A stretch of DNA of 64,000 nucleotides from positions 1 through 64,000 of the forward strand of contig CAIWKO010000004.1 in assembly GCA_903913285.1 (NCBI GenBank), given 5' to 3'. The notes under the pieces are model-generated. The model ran no database searches, was not told where the DNA came from, and worked only from the letters and a program-made list of their open reading frames with translations. Below, in pieces: positions 28,101 to 37,428 of the stretch. How positions within the stretch are numbered: position 1 is the first letter of the stretch; every line of letters starts with the position of its first letter. The stretch is from an uncultured Bacteroidales bacterium. GTDB lineage: Bacteria; Bacteroidota; Bacteroidia; Bacteroidales; CAIWKO01. The position numbers and the translations under genes are program-made.

Positions 28101-29075
28101 TTATGCGAGCATTATTTCCACTTCGCCATTGTCGGTGGTGCTGGGATTGATAAAAATTAAAAACTTTTTTTCGGGTGCGCCAATGGTATTGGCTTTCACT
28201 TCGGCTTCTTCGTCGATGGCCAGTGCGAAAGGTTCGGCGGGTGGTTCTTCATCGGCTGTGGCGGCAAAATAATATTGCAAAGAGGCATCGCCCGTGTTGG
28301 TAATAATTAGAGTGTCGTCTACCGAGAAACTCACGTCGGCAACCACTGTTTTACCCATACCAACCGGTAACACATATTCGCCGTCGTCGTCGTCGGGGGG
28401 GGTGGTAGTTTTTTTCTTTTTCGGATAAATAAGGTATTCGTCGAAAAAGCTGGTCAACACCATCGGGTTATCGAGGTTTTGAATTAAAATGGTGCAAATG
28501 TTCTTTAAAATTTGCTTGTCGATGAGTTCTTTTTTGGCTTTATAGTTGGGGATGATCGATTTTACATGCCCGTGAGTGGTCGATTGCAATGTGGCTGCAT
28601 TGTTGAAATCGGTTTTTATTTGAGTGAAAGCATCTTTAATGTCAGTACCCAGATCTGCTGAATATTTGTCGGCCAAATCGAGTGCTTGTTGAATTTTGGC
28701 CGGATATTCGTCCAGATGGTTGTGTTTGTATCCCAACACACCATCGGGAAAACATTCTTTATATTTTACCGAGTTTTTGTGAAACTTAAAAACCACAGCT
28801 TCATAAAAAATGTCTATTTCTGCATTAAATGACTTGAGCACCACGCCTACCTGTTTGGTGTAGGCTTGTTGAGCACCAAAATCCTCGTTGTATTGGGTTA
28901 TCTCACCAAATGTACTGGTGTAGAGGTTTTTTGTTTCCAGAATAATGGGAGCGTAAGCCACATTATTGGCTGCTACCAAATATTGCCAATGTTTGTAAAA
29001 AAATCCTGCAAAAGTAAAACGACCAACATAAATGTTTTTTGTAGGATAAACTGCAAAGCTGCTGAAATGTTTCAT
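28101..29075 (-). CDS. Hypothetical protein with Asp-rich linker and C-terminal beta domain
   Basis: 324 residues, not recognised. There is no signal peptide. Residues 1-220 look mostly helical, with regularly spaced aromatic and charged residues. A Lys/Thr/Pro and Asp-rich linker ([15 protein letters not shown], about 229-243) leads to a beta-rich C-terminal domain of about 75 residues ([50 protein letters not shown]). That domain resembles a small immunoglobulin-like fold and in character resembles the fibronectin-like proteins at 46816 and 48489, but I cannot claim homology. It has its own terminator. Function unknown. Confidence 0.7.
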   Translation of the reverse strand: MKHFSSFAVYPTKNIYVGRFTFAGFFYKHWQYLVAANNVAYAPIILETKNLYTSTFGEITQYNEDFGAQQAYTKQVGVVLKSFNAEIDIFYEAVVFKFHKNSVKYKECFPDGVLGYKHNHLDEYPAKIQQALDLADKYSADLGTDIKDAFTQIKTDFNNAATLQSTTHGHVKSIIPNYKAKKELIDKQILKNICTILIQNLDNPMVLTSFFDEYLIYPKKKKTTTPPDDDDGEYVLPVGMGKTVVADVSFSVDDTLIITNTGDASLQYYFAATADEEPPAEPFALAIDEEAEVKANTIGAPEKKFLIFINPSTTDNGEVEIMLA

Positions 29076-29288
29076 TTTCGATTGATTTTAAGGGTTATTA
29101 ATTTTTGTTAATTTTTATGATAGAGCAAATATAATATAAAAAAGTACATAGTGCTAATAATTGGCAAAATATTTTAACAAAAAAATAAAGTTTTTTGCTG
29201 CCACAAAGTTATGTTTTTGATATTTTAAAAAGATAAGAGGCAGAAATACAGTATTTATGAATGATTTATTTAACAATTATAATAAACA

Positions 29289-29650
29289 ACATTCCAATGG
29301 AATGTACCTCATTTCACAGGCGCAACACGTAACATTACTTTGGAAGGTACCTCATTTCACAGGCACAACATGCAACATTCCGTTGGAATGTACCTCATTT
29401 CACATGCGCAACATGCAACATTCCGTTGGAATGTACCTCATTTCACAGGCGCAACATGCAACATTCCGTTGAAAGGTAGCTCATTTCACATGCGCAACAT
29501 GCAACATTCCTTTGGAAGGTACCTCATTTCACAGGCGCAACATGCAACATTCCGTTGGAAGGTAGCTCATTTCACAGGCGCAACATACAACATTCCATTG
29601 GAAAGTACCTCATTTCACAGGTGTAACATGCCACATGCCATTGGAAGGTT
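29289..29650. repeat. Minisatellite: 8 tandem 43-bp units plus a partial ninth
   Basis: Unit starts fall at 29289, 29332, 29375, 29418, 29461, 29504, 29547, 29590 and 29633, always 43 bp apart. Each unit begins with an imperfect palindrome (ACATTCC-N3-GGAATGT in the best copies, such as 29375 and 29418) and continues with a conserved stretch around TACCTCATTTCACAGG and GCAACATGCA. Forty-three is not a multiple of three, so it is not coding. No unique spacers exist, so it is not a CRISPR array. The 29076-29944 gap otherwise holds AT-rich sequence before the array. Confidence 0.92.
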
Positions 29651-29944
29651 TAGAATTCATAATTCAAAAGCCCGAAGCCCGAAAACGGAAGTAAGAAGTC
29701 AGAAAAATTTCTCTGTGAAACTTTGTGTTTTCCTTTGTGCAACTTTGTGGAACTAAAAAAAGTTGGAAGCCCGAAGACGGAAGTAAAATCCCACCGCCAA
29801 ACTCTTACCTATTACCTAAAAGACTAAACAGCTAAAAAGCTAAACGCCTACATTTCTTTTTTTCAAATTTATTTGCTTAAAACTAATTATTTTTTGTTAA
29901 TTTCGTTAATAATATTATAAAATATCACCCAAATACCTCCCGCA
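29651..29944. other. Low-complexity spacer before the T9SS cargo gene
   Basis: Word-like reiterations such as AGCCCGAA, GGAAGTAA, and CTAAA-ending octamers at 29821-29852. The last 60 bases are AT-rich and should contain the promoter of the gene at 29945, but no convincing TAnnTTTG is seen. Confidence 0.5.
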
Positions 29945-32900
29945 ATGAAAAAACTCTACATGCTTTTGTTTTTGGTGGCTTTCATGATAAATAATTCATG
30001 GGCACAATGTAATTTAACGGTTAATCCAAGTCCTTCATATCCGGTTTGCCTGGGTTCATGTCATTCCATCCATGTTAGCGGAGCGCACACCTACCTGTGG
30101 GCGCCGGGCGGAATGACCGACAGCATAGTTTCGGTTTGCCCCTCAACCACTACAACCTATACCGTAACCGGAACCGATTTAAGCAGCAATACCTGTTCGG
30201 CTACTACAACAATTACGGTTAATCCAAATCCGGTCATAACAGCCACTGCTACACCATCGACAATTTGTTCAGGCGCTACTTCCAGCTTAAGTGTTACAAG
30301 TTCTTTGACCGGGACAACCTATTCTTGGGTACCGGGAGGTTTATCGGGAATTTCTGTTAATGTAAATCCTTCCACTACTACATGCTATACGGTTGTAGGT
30401 ACTTCGCCATATGGTTGTACAGGTAGTGCAACCGTAACCGTAATGGTTAATCCAAATCCGGTTTTAACAGTCACAGCCACACCGCCTACAATCTGCAGTG
30501 GGGCTACTTCCGTATTAAGTGTTACAAGTACTGTGATCGGAACAACCTATTTTTGGGTACCGGGAGGTTTACCGGGTTTTCCCGTTTATGTAACCCCATC
30601 TACAACGACAACCTATTCAGTAACAGGTACGGCTTCCGGTTGTACAGGAGCCTCAACAGTAACCGTAACGGTTAACCCAACCCCAACAGTAACTGTTCCG
30701 GCAAATATTGTTGTATGCAATGGAGGTACAGTTCCGGCAGCTAGCTTTACCAGTTCAACTCCCGGGGCTACTTTCAACTGGATGAATACAAATACGGCAA
30801 TTGGAATAGCTGCAAATGGGATGGGTAATATTTCAAGTTTCACAGCAACCAATACCACTACCTCACCAATTACAGCCACGATAACCGTTAATGCAACAGC
30901 AAATGCATGTTCAGGACCACCCTCATCCTATACCATCACCGTTAACCCCGCCCCGGCCATAACAGCCTCTGCCAGCCCTCCTTCATATTGTGCAGGACAA
31001 TCGTCTTGGTTAACAGCAACGGGCGGAACAAGCTATATTTGGCAACCTGTTGGTTTGACCGGAAGTACGATAAGTGTTCACTCTTCATACACCTTAACTT
31101 ATACTGTAACCGAAACCTCGTCGGGCTATAATTGTTCGACCACTCTAACTGTCCCCGTATATCCAAATCCGGTATTAACCCCCACAGCGACACCGTCTAC
31201 AATATGCAGTGGGGCTTCTTCCACATTAGGTGTATCAAGTACCTTGACGGGTACTACTTATTCCTGGATACCATTTTCTCCATACTTTCCGCAAGTATAT
31301 CCCACCGCAACCACAACCTATACGGTAACAGGTACGGCTTCAGGTTGTACAGGAACTGCAACAGTAACGGTAAACGTTAACCCAAGTCCTGTTATTACAA
31401 TCAGCCCTATCAACCCAAGCATTTGTCCGGGAACCTGCGTTGCATTAACCGCGGTCGGTGGTTCAACTTATATGTGGTATCCGCCGGGTTTAAGCGGGCC
31501 AACACAACTTGTGTGCCCTGCTGCAACCACAACCTACACGGTTTATGTTACAACTTCGGCGGGTTGCACGGGTACAAGTACTGTTACGGTTACAGTTAGT
31601 CCTCCCTACACATTTACGGTTGCTCCGGCCGATATCACGCTCTTGCCGGGCCAATGCACCCCTTTAAGCATAGCCACCGCAGGAACCTACATCTGGACAC
31701 CGTCTTCAGGGCTCAGCGCCTCAACGGGTGCAAACGTCACAGCCTGCCCGGCTTCCACAACCACCTATAGCGTTACGGGAACCAGCGCGGATGGCTGCAC
31801 CGCAGCAGCCCAGACCACGGTTCACATAACCGATAAATACATTCACGAAGTTTCGGGCAGCACAGCCTGCCATTTGCCCTACCTGGCCATTTTTACCATA
31901 GCCGATGCCTTCGTGTTGTCCAGCGATACCATACAATATCAGTTCGCGTTCGGCGACGGAACCGACACAACGTTTAGCCGTATCTACGCGAGCGATCCCG
32001 CGCCTCTGGCATCCCTAAGCCATGCCTACACGGCAACGGGCAGCTATTCGCCTGTAGCAATTTTGCAACATACCGGCGGTTTGGCCGATACCATTCAGGC
32101 AGCCAACCTCATTAACTTGACCGATACCTGCGGCGATATTTCGGGTAAGGTTTTTCTCGATATCAATCATAATTGCTCAGCCGACAGCGGCGAATACCTG
32201 ATGGTGAACAAACTCGTTAAATTGTACAATTCGTCGCATGTTTTGGTTCAGGCGCAGTATACCGATGCAGCAGGCTTTTATTCGTTTGATGTTTCGGGCG
32301 GAACATACACGCTTGCGATCGACAGTTCTATTTATTCGTCCTATAGTTTATATTGTCCGTCGGGCGGAAGCTATGCAGTTAGTACGTTGCCTGCTACCGG
32401 TAAAAATTTTGGCGCCGATTGTCTCGGAGATTTCGATTTATACGGACACATTACGGGCAGCACCTTCCATCCCGGGCAGAATACTAATATGTATCTAACC
32501 GTCGGAAACAACAATTGTACACCCGAAAATGCGGTAGCTAAATTTGTTCCCGACCCCTTAACGTCGTTTGTAACATCGTCGGTAAGTCCTTCGGCTATTA
32601 TTGGCGATACGGTTTGTTTTGCAGTTAACAATCTATCGTCGGTTAACAATCCGTTCAAAACTATCGTGGTCAGGGTGCTTACATCGGCATCTGCCTCGGT
32701 GGGCGATTCGCTGCATTTCAAACTTTTCATCGATCCGCTAACCGGCGATGCTGTTGCCACGAACAATACGGTGATCAAAAAGGCTATAGTAACAAGCTCT
32801 TCGAAAGAAACCCTTGCAACATCTGCTTCAGGTTTTAACTCAAAAGAAGTGGACCCGTCGGGCGACATAACTGCAACTACCGACCTGACCTACACCATTT

Positions 32901-33505
32901 ATTTTCAAAACCAGGGAAGTGCAACAGTTGCTAATTTGTTTGTGCTCGACACCCTCGATGCAAGTCTCGATCTGAACACCTTGCAACTCATCGCGGCAAG
33001 CCATAGCTATACTTCGCAGATACTAACTTCAGGAACCCGAAAAATAGTAAAGTTCTTGTTTGCCAATATTAATTTGCCCGACAGCAGTGCCAGTCCATTG
33101 CTGAGCAATGGTTTTGTAACATACCAGATTACTCCGCTATCAACTGCGCCCCAGGGAACTACCATCAGCAATAAAGCAGGAATTTATCAGGATGCAACAC
33201 CTGTTATTGCTACCAATACGGTTCAAAACACTATTCCCTTAGTAACAGGCGAAAGCACGAAAGTTATTTCAACCCCTGCCGACCGGATATATCCCAACCC
33301 GGCAAGCAACACTATCATCATCGAACTTAACAATAACACTACAACCACGGCGTCGGTTTATAACCTGCAGGGGCAACTTCTGATGCAACAAGCTCTAACC
33401 GCACCCAAAACCGAAATGGATATACGCTCATTGCCCAACGGGGTTTATGTGATAAAACTCAGCTCTGAAAACGGTGTGACGGTGAAGAAATTCATTAAGG
33501 AGTGA
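29945..33505 (+). CDS. Large secreted T9SS cargo protein with repeated Ig-like domains
   Basis: 1186 residues. Signal peptide MKKLYMLLFLVAFMINNSWA. Residues about 25-625 are six to seven tandem beta-sandwich repeats of about 80 residues, each with the pattern NPxPVxT...TICSGAxSxLxV...YxWxPGG...TTTTYTVTGT...CTGxATVTVxV, containing paired cysteines. Next come a PKD-like domain (FAFGDGTDTTFSR), an SdrB-like domain (GKVFLDINHNCSADSGE), a DUF11/DUF7619-like domain (DLTYTIYFQNQGSATVANLFVLDTL) and finally a type A T9SS sorting domain (RIYPNPASNTIIIELN...VYNLQGQLL...LPNGVYVIKLSSENGVTVKKFIKE). It should be exported by Sec, then moved across the outer membrane by T9SS and anchored or released. Likely an adhesin or surface matrix protein. 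Confidence 0.9.
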   Translation: MKKLYMLLFLVAFMINNSWAQCNLTVNPSPSYPVCLGSCHSIHVSGAHTYLWAPGGMTDSIVSVCPSTTTTYTVTGTDLSSNTCSATTTITVNPNPVITATATPSTICSGATSSLSVTSSLTGTTYSWVPGGLSGISVNVNPSTTTCYTVVGTSPYGCTGSATVTVMVNPNPVLTVTATPPTICSGATSVLSVTSTVIGTTYFWVPGGLPGFPVYVTPSTTTTYSVTGTASGCTGASTVTVTVNPTPTVTVPANIVVCNGGTVPAASFTSSTPGATFNWMNTNTAIGIAANGMGNISSFTATNTTTSPITATITVNATANACSGPPSSYTITVNPAPAITASASPPSYCAGQSSWLTATGGTSYIWQPVGLTGSTISVHSSYTLTYTVTETSSGYNCSTTLTVPVYPNPVLTPTATPSTICSGASSTLGVSSTLTGTTYSWIPFSPYFPQVYPTATTTYTVTGTASGCTGTATVTVNVNPSPVITISPINPSICPGTCVALTAVGGSTYMWYPPGLSGPTQLVCPAATTTYTVYVTTSAGCTGTSTVTVTVSPPYTFTVAPADITLLPGQCTPLSIATAGTYIWTPSSGLSASTGANVTACPASTTTYSVTGTSADGCTAAAQTTVHITDKYIHEVSGSTACHLPYLAIFTIADAFVLSSDTIQYQFAFGDGTDTTFSRIYASDPAPLASLSHAYTATGSYSPVAILQHTGGLADTIQAANLINLTDTCGDISGKVFLDINHNCSADSGEYLMVNKLVKLYNSSHVLVQAQYTDAAGFYSFDVSGGTYTLAIDSSIYSSYSLYCPSGGSYAVSTLPATGKNFGADCLGDFDLYGHITGSTFHPGQNTNMYLTVGNNNCTPENAVAKFVPDPLTSFVTSSVSPSAIIGDTVCFAVNNLSSVNNPFKTIVVRVLTSASASVGDSLHFKLFIDPLTGDAVATNNTVIKKAIVTSSSKETLATSASGFNSKEVDPSGDITATTDLTYTIYFQNQGSATVANLFVLDTLDASLDLNTLQLIAASHSYTSQILTSGTRKIVKFLFANINLPDSSASPLLSNGFVTYQITPLSTAPQGTTISNKAGIYQDATPVIATNTVQNTIPLVTGESTKVISTPADRIYPNPASNTIIIELNNNTTTTASVYNLQGQLLMQQALTAPKTEMDIRSLPNGVYVIKLSSENGVTVKKFIKE

Positions 33506-33526
33506 AAAGATAACAAATAACAGTGA

Positions 33527-33560
33527 AAAGGCCTGCCCAAAAGGGCGGGCCTTTCTTTTA
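33527..33560 (+). terminator. Terminator of the T9SS cargo gene
   Basis: AAAGGCC-T-GCCC pairs with GGGC-G-GGCCTTT around an AAAA loop (33527-33554), followed by CTTTT. Confidence 0.85.
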
Positions 33561-33592
33561 TAGAATTGTTATCTTTACAATCTTTTTTTTCT

Positions 33593-33600
33593 TAATTTTG
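33593..33600 (+). promoter_or_regulatory. -7 element of the toxin-antitoxin pair
   Basis: TAATTTTG, 18 bases before the antitoxin ATG. Confidence 0.6.
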
Positions 33601-33617
33601 TATAAAATATTACAATT

Positions 33618-33854
33618 ATGACAAACGTAGAATTGAAAAATATTCTGATCCACCGCATTGCAGGTATAAACGATAAATCCTTTCTGAATGCCATTAAAAC
33701 CATAATTGAAACCAAATCAGAACATACCGTCTATAAAACTACTCCTGAACAGCAACAACGTATTTTGGAAAGTCGGAAACAGATTGCAAGAGGAGAATAT
33801 TTTACTAATGAAGAGGTTGAAATGGAGATCGATCAATGGTTAAAAGAAAAATAA
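33618..33854 (+). CDS. Antitoxin of a RelE/ParE-type module
   Basis: 78 residues, acidic C-terminal half (EEVEMEIDQWLKEK) typical of antitoxins that wrap around a RelE/ParE toxin. Many Bacteroidota antitoxins have this layout with an N-terminal helical segment and a TPEQQQRILESRKQIARGE core. It overlaps the toxin gene by 19 bases and is the first of the two, the usual order. It probably also represses its own promoter; no operator palindrome is evident near the -7 box at 33593-33600. Confidence 0.78.
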   Translation: MTNVELKNILIHRIAGINDKSFLNAIKTIIETKSEHTVYKTTPEQQQRILESRKQIARGEYFTNEEVEMEIDQWLKEK

Positions 33855-34132
33855 TCTGGTCACTACAGTCAAAACTCGACTTGTTCGCCACTCTTGATTA
33901 TTTCTATAAGCGCAATGGCACAAAAACCTATAGCAGGAAACTTAATTTATCATTACGAAAAGCTATAAAACTACTTGAAAAGAATTCTGATATTGGCGTT
34001 CACACAGATATTGAAAATGTCAGAAACATGATACATGGTAACTACAATGTTTTTTATGAAGTTAAATCTGAACTCATAGAAATAATAACCATTTGGGATA
34101 GCCGTCAAAATCCTGATGACTTAAAACTATAG
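33836..34132 (+). CDS. RelE/ParE-family toxin
   Basis: 98 residues, basic. The family core is visible: IIWSLQSKLDLFATLDYFYKRNGTKTYSRKL, IHGNYNVFYEVKSELIEIITIWDSRQNPDDL, matching ParE/RelE-like proteins that inhibit gyrase or cleave ribosome-bound mRNA. Which target applies cannot be read from sequence. It overlaps the antitoxin gene by 19 bases. The pair sits between the T9SS cargo gene and the ribosomal protein operon, with its own promoter-like element. Confidence 0.85.
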   Translation: MVKRKIIWSLQSKLDLFATLDYFYKRNGTKTYSRKLNLSLRKAIKLLEKNSDIGVHTDIENVRNMIHGNYNVFYEVKSELIEIITIWDSRQNPDDLKL

Positions 34133-34261
34133 ATTTTATTAATCAGTTTTTTGGCAGAAAATCGTACAATTTTCTATCAGAATAACAAAAGGAATTTAGT
34201 TGTAAAAATAAAACGGACTCGACAAGTTGTATCTCTAAATTGTTGTTTTTTGTGCATTTGT

Positions 34262-34292
34262 TTTGTCAATCAAAATATTATTTCTACTTTTG
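34262..34292 (+). promoter_or_regulatory. Promoter of the rpsF-rpsR-rplI operon
   Basis: TTTG (34262-34265), a 19-base spacer and TACTTTTG (34285-34292) give a near-ideal Bacteroidota -33/-7 promoter. It lies inside a longer upstream open frame and so fixes the rpsF start at 34349, with a leader of about 50 bases. Confidence 0.85.
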
Positions 34293-34348
34293 CACTCCAT
34301 TTTTTGGAAAAACCAAATAAATTATTAATAATTAAAACAGTAAAAGAA

Positions 34349-34702
34349 ATGATCAAACATTATGAAACCGTTTTCATTTTAACTCCCGTTTTATCTGAAG
34401 ATCAGGTAAAGGAAGCGGTAAAGAAATATCATGATTTTCTGCAAAAAAGAGATGTGGAGATCGTGGTATCAGACAATTGGGGTTTACGTAAACTGGCTTA
34501 CCCCATTCAGAAAAAATCTACAGGATTTTATCATCTGATTGAATTTAAAGCCGATACCAGCGTTATTGCTGATCTGGAAATCGCTTTCAAACGCGACGAA
34601 CGGATGATGCGTTTTTTGACCGTAGCTCTCGACAAACATGCCGTGGCATACAAAGAAAGAAAACGTGCCGAAAAGTTGAGCAAAGAAAAAGTGGTATCTT
34701 AA
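34349..34702 (+). CDS. rpsF: 30S ribosomal protein S6
   Basis: 117 residues, the usual S6 size plus a short basic tail. Hallmarks are KHYETVFILTPVLSEDQVKEAVKKY, WGLRKLAYPIQKKSTGFYHLIEFKAD and FKRDERMMRFLTVALDKHA. S6 binds S18 on the platform of the 30S subunit, and rpsR follows 25 bases downstream. Start taken at the ATG at 34349 because the promoter lies inside the upstream extension. Confidence 0.97.
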   Translation: MIKHYETVFILTPVLSEDQVKEAVKKYHDFLQKRDVEIVVSDNWGLRKLAYPIQKKSTGFYHLIEFKADTSVIADLEIAFKRDERMMRFLTVALDKHAVAYKERKRAEKLSKEKVVS

Positions 34703-34727
34703 TGTGTAACTAAAAACTCTAGAAATT

Positions 34728-35000
34728 ATGACAGCACAAAACGACAGCGAAATCAGATATTTAACTCCCATTAATGTTGATGTTAAAAAGAAAAAATATT
34801 GCCGTTTCAAGAAACACGGCATCAAATTCATCGACTATAAAGATGCGGATTTTTTGCTCAAATTCATCAACGAACAAGGCAAAATTCTTCCACGCAGACT
34901 CACCGGCACTTCGCTGAAATATCAGCGTAAACTGGCAAAAGCTATTAAAAGAGCACGCCATATAGCCTTATTACCTTATGTTGCCGATTTATTAAAATAA
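34728..35000 (+). CDS. rpsR: 30S ribosomal protein S18
   Basis: 90 residues with [60 protein letters not shown], the S18 signature. Partner of S6 in the 30S platform. Middle gene of the operon; no ssb or priB gene lies between it and rpsF. Confidence 0.97.
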   Translation: MTAQNDSEIRYLTPINVDVKKKKYCRFKKHGIKFIDYKDADFLLKFINEQGKILPRRLTGTSLKYQRKLAKAIKRARHIALLPYVADLLK

Positions 35001-35015
35001 GAGGAGGGTAGAATC

Positions 35016-35465
35016 ATGAAAATAATATTAAAACAAGACGTTGCTAAATTGGGTTATGCCCATGAAATCGTGAAGGTAAAGAACGGTTATGCCCGAAATT
35101 ATCTTATCCCCAAAGGGTTTGCAATTATGCTCACACCTTCTTCTGAAAAAGAACATACCGAAATGGTTCGCCAGAAAGCCTTTAAAGAAGAAAAGATCAG
35201 AAAAGAATCGGAAACTCTGGCTAAAGCTCTTGAAAACATTACCGTGAAAGTTGGCGCTAAAGCCGGCACCTCGGGAAAGATCTTCGGCTCGGTGAACGCG
35301 ATACAAATTGCTGATGCTATAAAAGAACAATTCAAATACGATATCGATCGCAAGAAAATTATTGTCGACGGCGAAAGCGTTAAGGAATTGGGAACCTACA
35401 CAGCAAAAGTGAACATCTATAAAGAGATCAAAGTAGAAATTAAATTTGAAGTTGTAGCTGAATAA
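35016..35465 (+). CDS. rplI: 50S ribosomal protein L9
   Basis: 149 residues, standard length. The N-terminal domain MKIILKQDVAKLGYAHEIVKVKNGYARNYLIPKGFA is diagnostic, followed by the long connecting helix and the C-terminal domain (GKIFGSVNAIQIADAIKEQ). L9 reaches from the L1 stalk base to neighbouring ribosomes. Preceded by GAGGAG at 35001-35006, an unusually good Shine-Dalgarno for this phylum. Terminator follows. Confidence 0.97.
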   Translation: MKIILKQDVAKLGYAHEIVKVKNGYARNYLIPKGFAIMLTPSSEKEHTEMVRQKAFKEEKIRKESETLAKALENITVKVGAKAGTSGKIFGSVNAIQIADAIKEQFKYDIDRKKIIVDGESVKELGTYTAKVNIYKEIKVEIKFEVVAE

Positions 35466-35495
35466 GCACAAGCTATTTTTAATTAGGTTTAATTT

Positions 35496-35524
35496 AATCC
35501 CGGCTTTATGCCGGGATTTTTTTA
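35496..35524 (+). terminator. Terminator of the ribosomal protein operon
   Basis: AATCCCGGC (35496-35504) pairs with GCCGGGATT (35510-35518), followed by a T-run that merges with the -7 box of the next gene. Confidence 0.9.
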
Positions 35525-35530
35525 TTTTTG
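35523..35530 (+). promoter_or_regulatory. -7 element of the TrmH-lpxB unit
   Basis: TATTTTTG overlaps the T-run of the preceding terminator and sits only 10 bases before the ATG at 35540, which predicts an almost leaderless transcript. Confidence 0.65.
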
Positions 35531-35539
35531 CACTATACT

Positions 35540-36319
35540 ATGATATCTAAAAACGAAATAAAATTCATCCGCTCGCTTTCGTTAAAAAAGTTTCGCATAC
35601 AATCGGGAAAATTTGTTGCCGAAGGATCGAAAATAGTTGCCGATCTGCTCAGCAGTTCGTTTAAGATATCAACTCTTTATGCGCTGGAAAATTGGATACG
35701 ATCAAATTCTCAGCTTTCGCAAAAAGCTGATTCGGTAATAGCTGTTTCGGCTGATGAGTTGAAAAAGATAAGCTCGTTGACTACACCCAATCAGGTGTTG
35801 GCCATTGCTGATATTCCGAAAACAACTTACGATGCTGAGGTATCATCCCAATCCATGATAATTGCCCTCGACGATATACGCGATCCGGGAAATCTGGGTA
35901 CTATTATCCGCATTGCCGACTGGTTTGGATATAGAACCATTGTATGTTCGGAAAGTTGTGTGGATGCTTATAATTCAAAAACGGTGCAGGCTAGTATGGG
36001 TTCTATTGCCAGAGTTGAGATCTTTTATCTGGATTTGAAAACAGTGTTGAAAAATTCAGGCCTTGCAGTTTATGGGGCTTTTTTGGATGGTCGAACTGTT
36101 TATGATGAAACTTTCGATAAAACAGGTTTCCTGGTCATCGGAAACGAAGCGAACGGCATATCGCCTGAAATTGAAAAACTCATAACCCACAAGATTTTTA
36201 TTCCTGCCGGTAATACATTCGGGATGCATGCAGAATCGTTAAATGCTTCTATTGCTACTGCGGTAATCTGTTCCGAAATTCAGCGTCAATCACTTAAAAA
36301 GGGAAAACGTACCGAATGA
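35540..36319 (+). CDS. TrmH/SpoU-family RNA 2'-O-methyltransferase
   Basis: 259 residues. The SPOUT catalytic domain shows ALDDIRDPGNLGTIIRIADWFG (motif 1), LVIGNEANGISPEI (motif 2) and IPAGNTFGMHAESLNASIATAVICSEI (motif 3), with an N-terminal substrate-binding domain (FIRSLSLKKFRIQSGKFVAEGSKIV). It transfers a methyl group from SAM to a ribose 2'-OH in rRNA or tRNA; the target nucleotide is unknown. Start at the ATG at 35540, since an upstream in-frame TTG is part of the -7 box. Its stop overlaps the lpxB start (ATGA at 36316-36319). Confidence 0.92.
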   Translation: MISKNEIKFIRSLSLKKFRIQSGKFVAEGSKIVADLLSSSFKISTLYALENWIRSNSQLSQKADSVIAVSADELKKISSLTTPNQVLAIADIPKTTYDAEVSSQSMIIALDDIRDPGNLGTIIRIADWFGYRTIVCSESCVDAYNSKTVQASMGSIARVEIFYLDLKTVLKNSGLAVYGAFLDGRTVYDETFDKTGFLVIGNEANGISPEIEKLITHKIFIPAGNTFGMHAESLNASIATAVICSEIQRQSLKKGKRTE

Positions 36320-37428
36320 AATATTACGTAATTGCCGGCGAAGCTTCCGGCGACCTTCATGCCTCAAACCTTATCCGCGAGATCAAAAAAAATGATCCGC
36401 AGTCCGTTTTCAGGAGTTGGGGAGGCGACCTGATGCAAGAGCAGGGCGCAGAAATAGTGAAGCATATTAAAGATATTTCGTTCATGGGTTTTGCAGAAGT
36501 TGTGTTAAACCTGAAAACCATATTGAATAACCTGAGTTTTTGCAAAAAAGATATTTTGGAATTTAACCCTGATGTGTTATTATTAGTCGATTATCCCGGT
36601 TTTAATCTGCGCATTGCTGAATTTGCACACCAAAAAGGCATAAAAGTCTATTATTATATTTCTCCTCAAATATGGGCATGGAAGCAATCGCGGGTGCATA
36701 AGATCCGGAAGATCGTCGATAAAATGCTTGTTATTCTTCCATTCGAAAAGGATTTTTATAAGAAGTTCAATGTTGATGTAGATTTTGTGGGTCATCCATT
36801 ACTTGATGCTATCGAAAACTATAAACAGAAGGAAACCTATAAGAATTTCAGGGAAGAAAATCAATTGAATGAAAAACCGATTGTGGCATTATTACCCGGA
36901 AGCCGGAAACAGGAAATTTCGCGTATGCTGAAAATGATGTTATCGATAAAACCCGATTTTAGTGATGTGCAGTTTGTGATAGCCGGTGCTCCATCTATCG
37001 AACCTGATTTCTATGAAAAATGTGTTGAAGGCAAACATGTTCACATTGTATACAATAAAACATACGATCTGTTGATGAATTCAAATGCTGCATTGGTCAC
37101 TTCAGGAACGGCAACTCTTGAAACTGCATTATTTGAAGTGCCCGAAGTGGTTTGTTATTCAGGTTCATTTTTTTCATACGAAATTGCAAAAAGGGTGATT
37201 AAAGTAAAATACATTTCGTTGGTAAACCTGATCATGGATAAGCAGATCGTTACCGAATTAATTCAACATGATTTGAATTATAAAAATCTGAAATTTGAAT
37301 TGGATCAGATATTAAACAATCCCGAAAAAATACATCAGTTAAAATCCGATTATCTCGAATTAAAGAATAAACTCGGTATACATGGCGCATCTGCAAATGC
37401 TGCAGAAATAATACAGAAAAGTCTATAA
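36316..37428 (+). CDS. lpxB: Lipid-A-disaccharide synthase
   Basis: 370 residues, usual length. Diagnostic stretches are YVIAGEASGDLHASNLI, WGGDLMQEQGAEIVKH, FMGFAEVVLNL, LVDYPGFNLRIAEFA, YYISPQIWAWKQSRV and VALLPGSRKQEI. The enzyme condenses UDP-2,3-diacylglucosamine with 2,3-diacylglucosamine-1-phosphate to make the lipid A disaccharide at the inner membrane. It overlaps the TrmH gene by 4 bases and converges on the next gene with a 6-base overlap of stop codons. Confidence 0.96.
   Translation: MKYYVIAGEASGDLHASNLIREIKKNDPQSVFRSWGGDLMQEQGAEIVKHIKDISFMGFAEVVLNLKTILNNLSFCKKDILEFNPDVLLLVDYPGFNLRIAEFAHQKGIKVYYYISPQIWAWKQSRVHKIRKIVDKMLVILPFEKDFYKKFNVDVDFVGHPLLDAIENYKQKETYKNFREENQLNEKPIVALLPGSRKQEISRMLKMMLSIKPDFSDVQFVIAGAPSIEPDFYEKCVEGKHVHIVYNKTYDLLMNSNAALVTSGTATLETALFEVPEVVCYSGSFFSYEIAKRVIKVKYISLVNLIMDKQIVTELIQHDLNYKNLKFELDQILNNPEKIHQLKSDYLELKNKLGIHGASANAAEIIQKSL

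Noticed and set aside
29289-29650. CRISPR array
   Set aside because: Whole units repeat; there are no unique spacers between short repeats and no cas genes in the window.
29257-29756. Open frames across the 43-bp array
   Set aside because: The period is not a multiple of three, so the frames only persist because the unit lacks stops in those phases; products are pure repeat translations.
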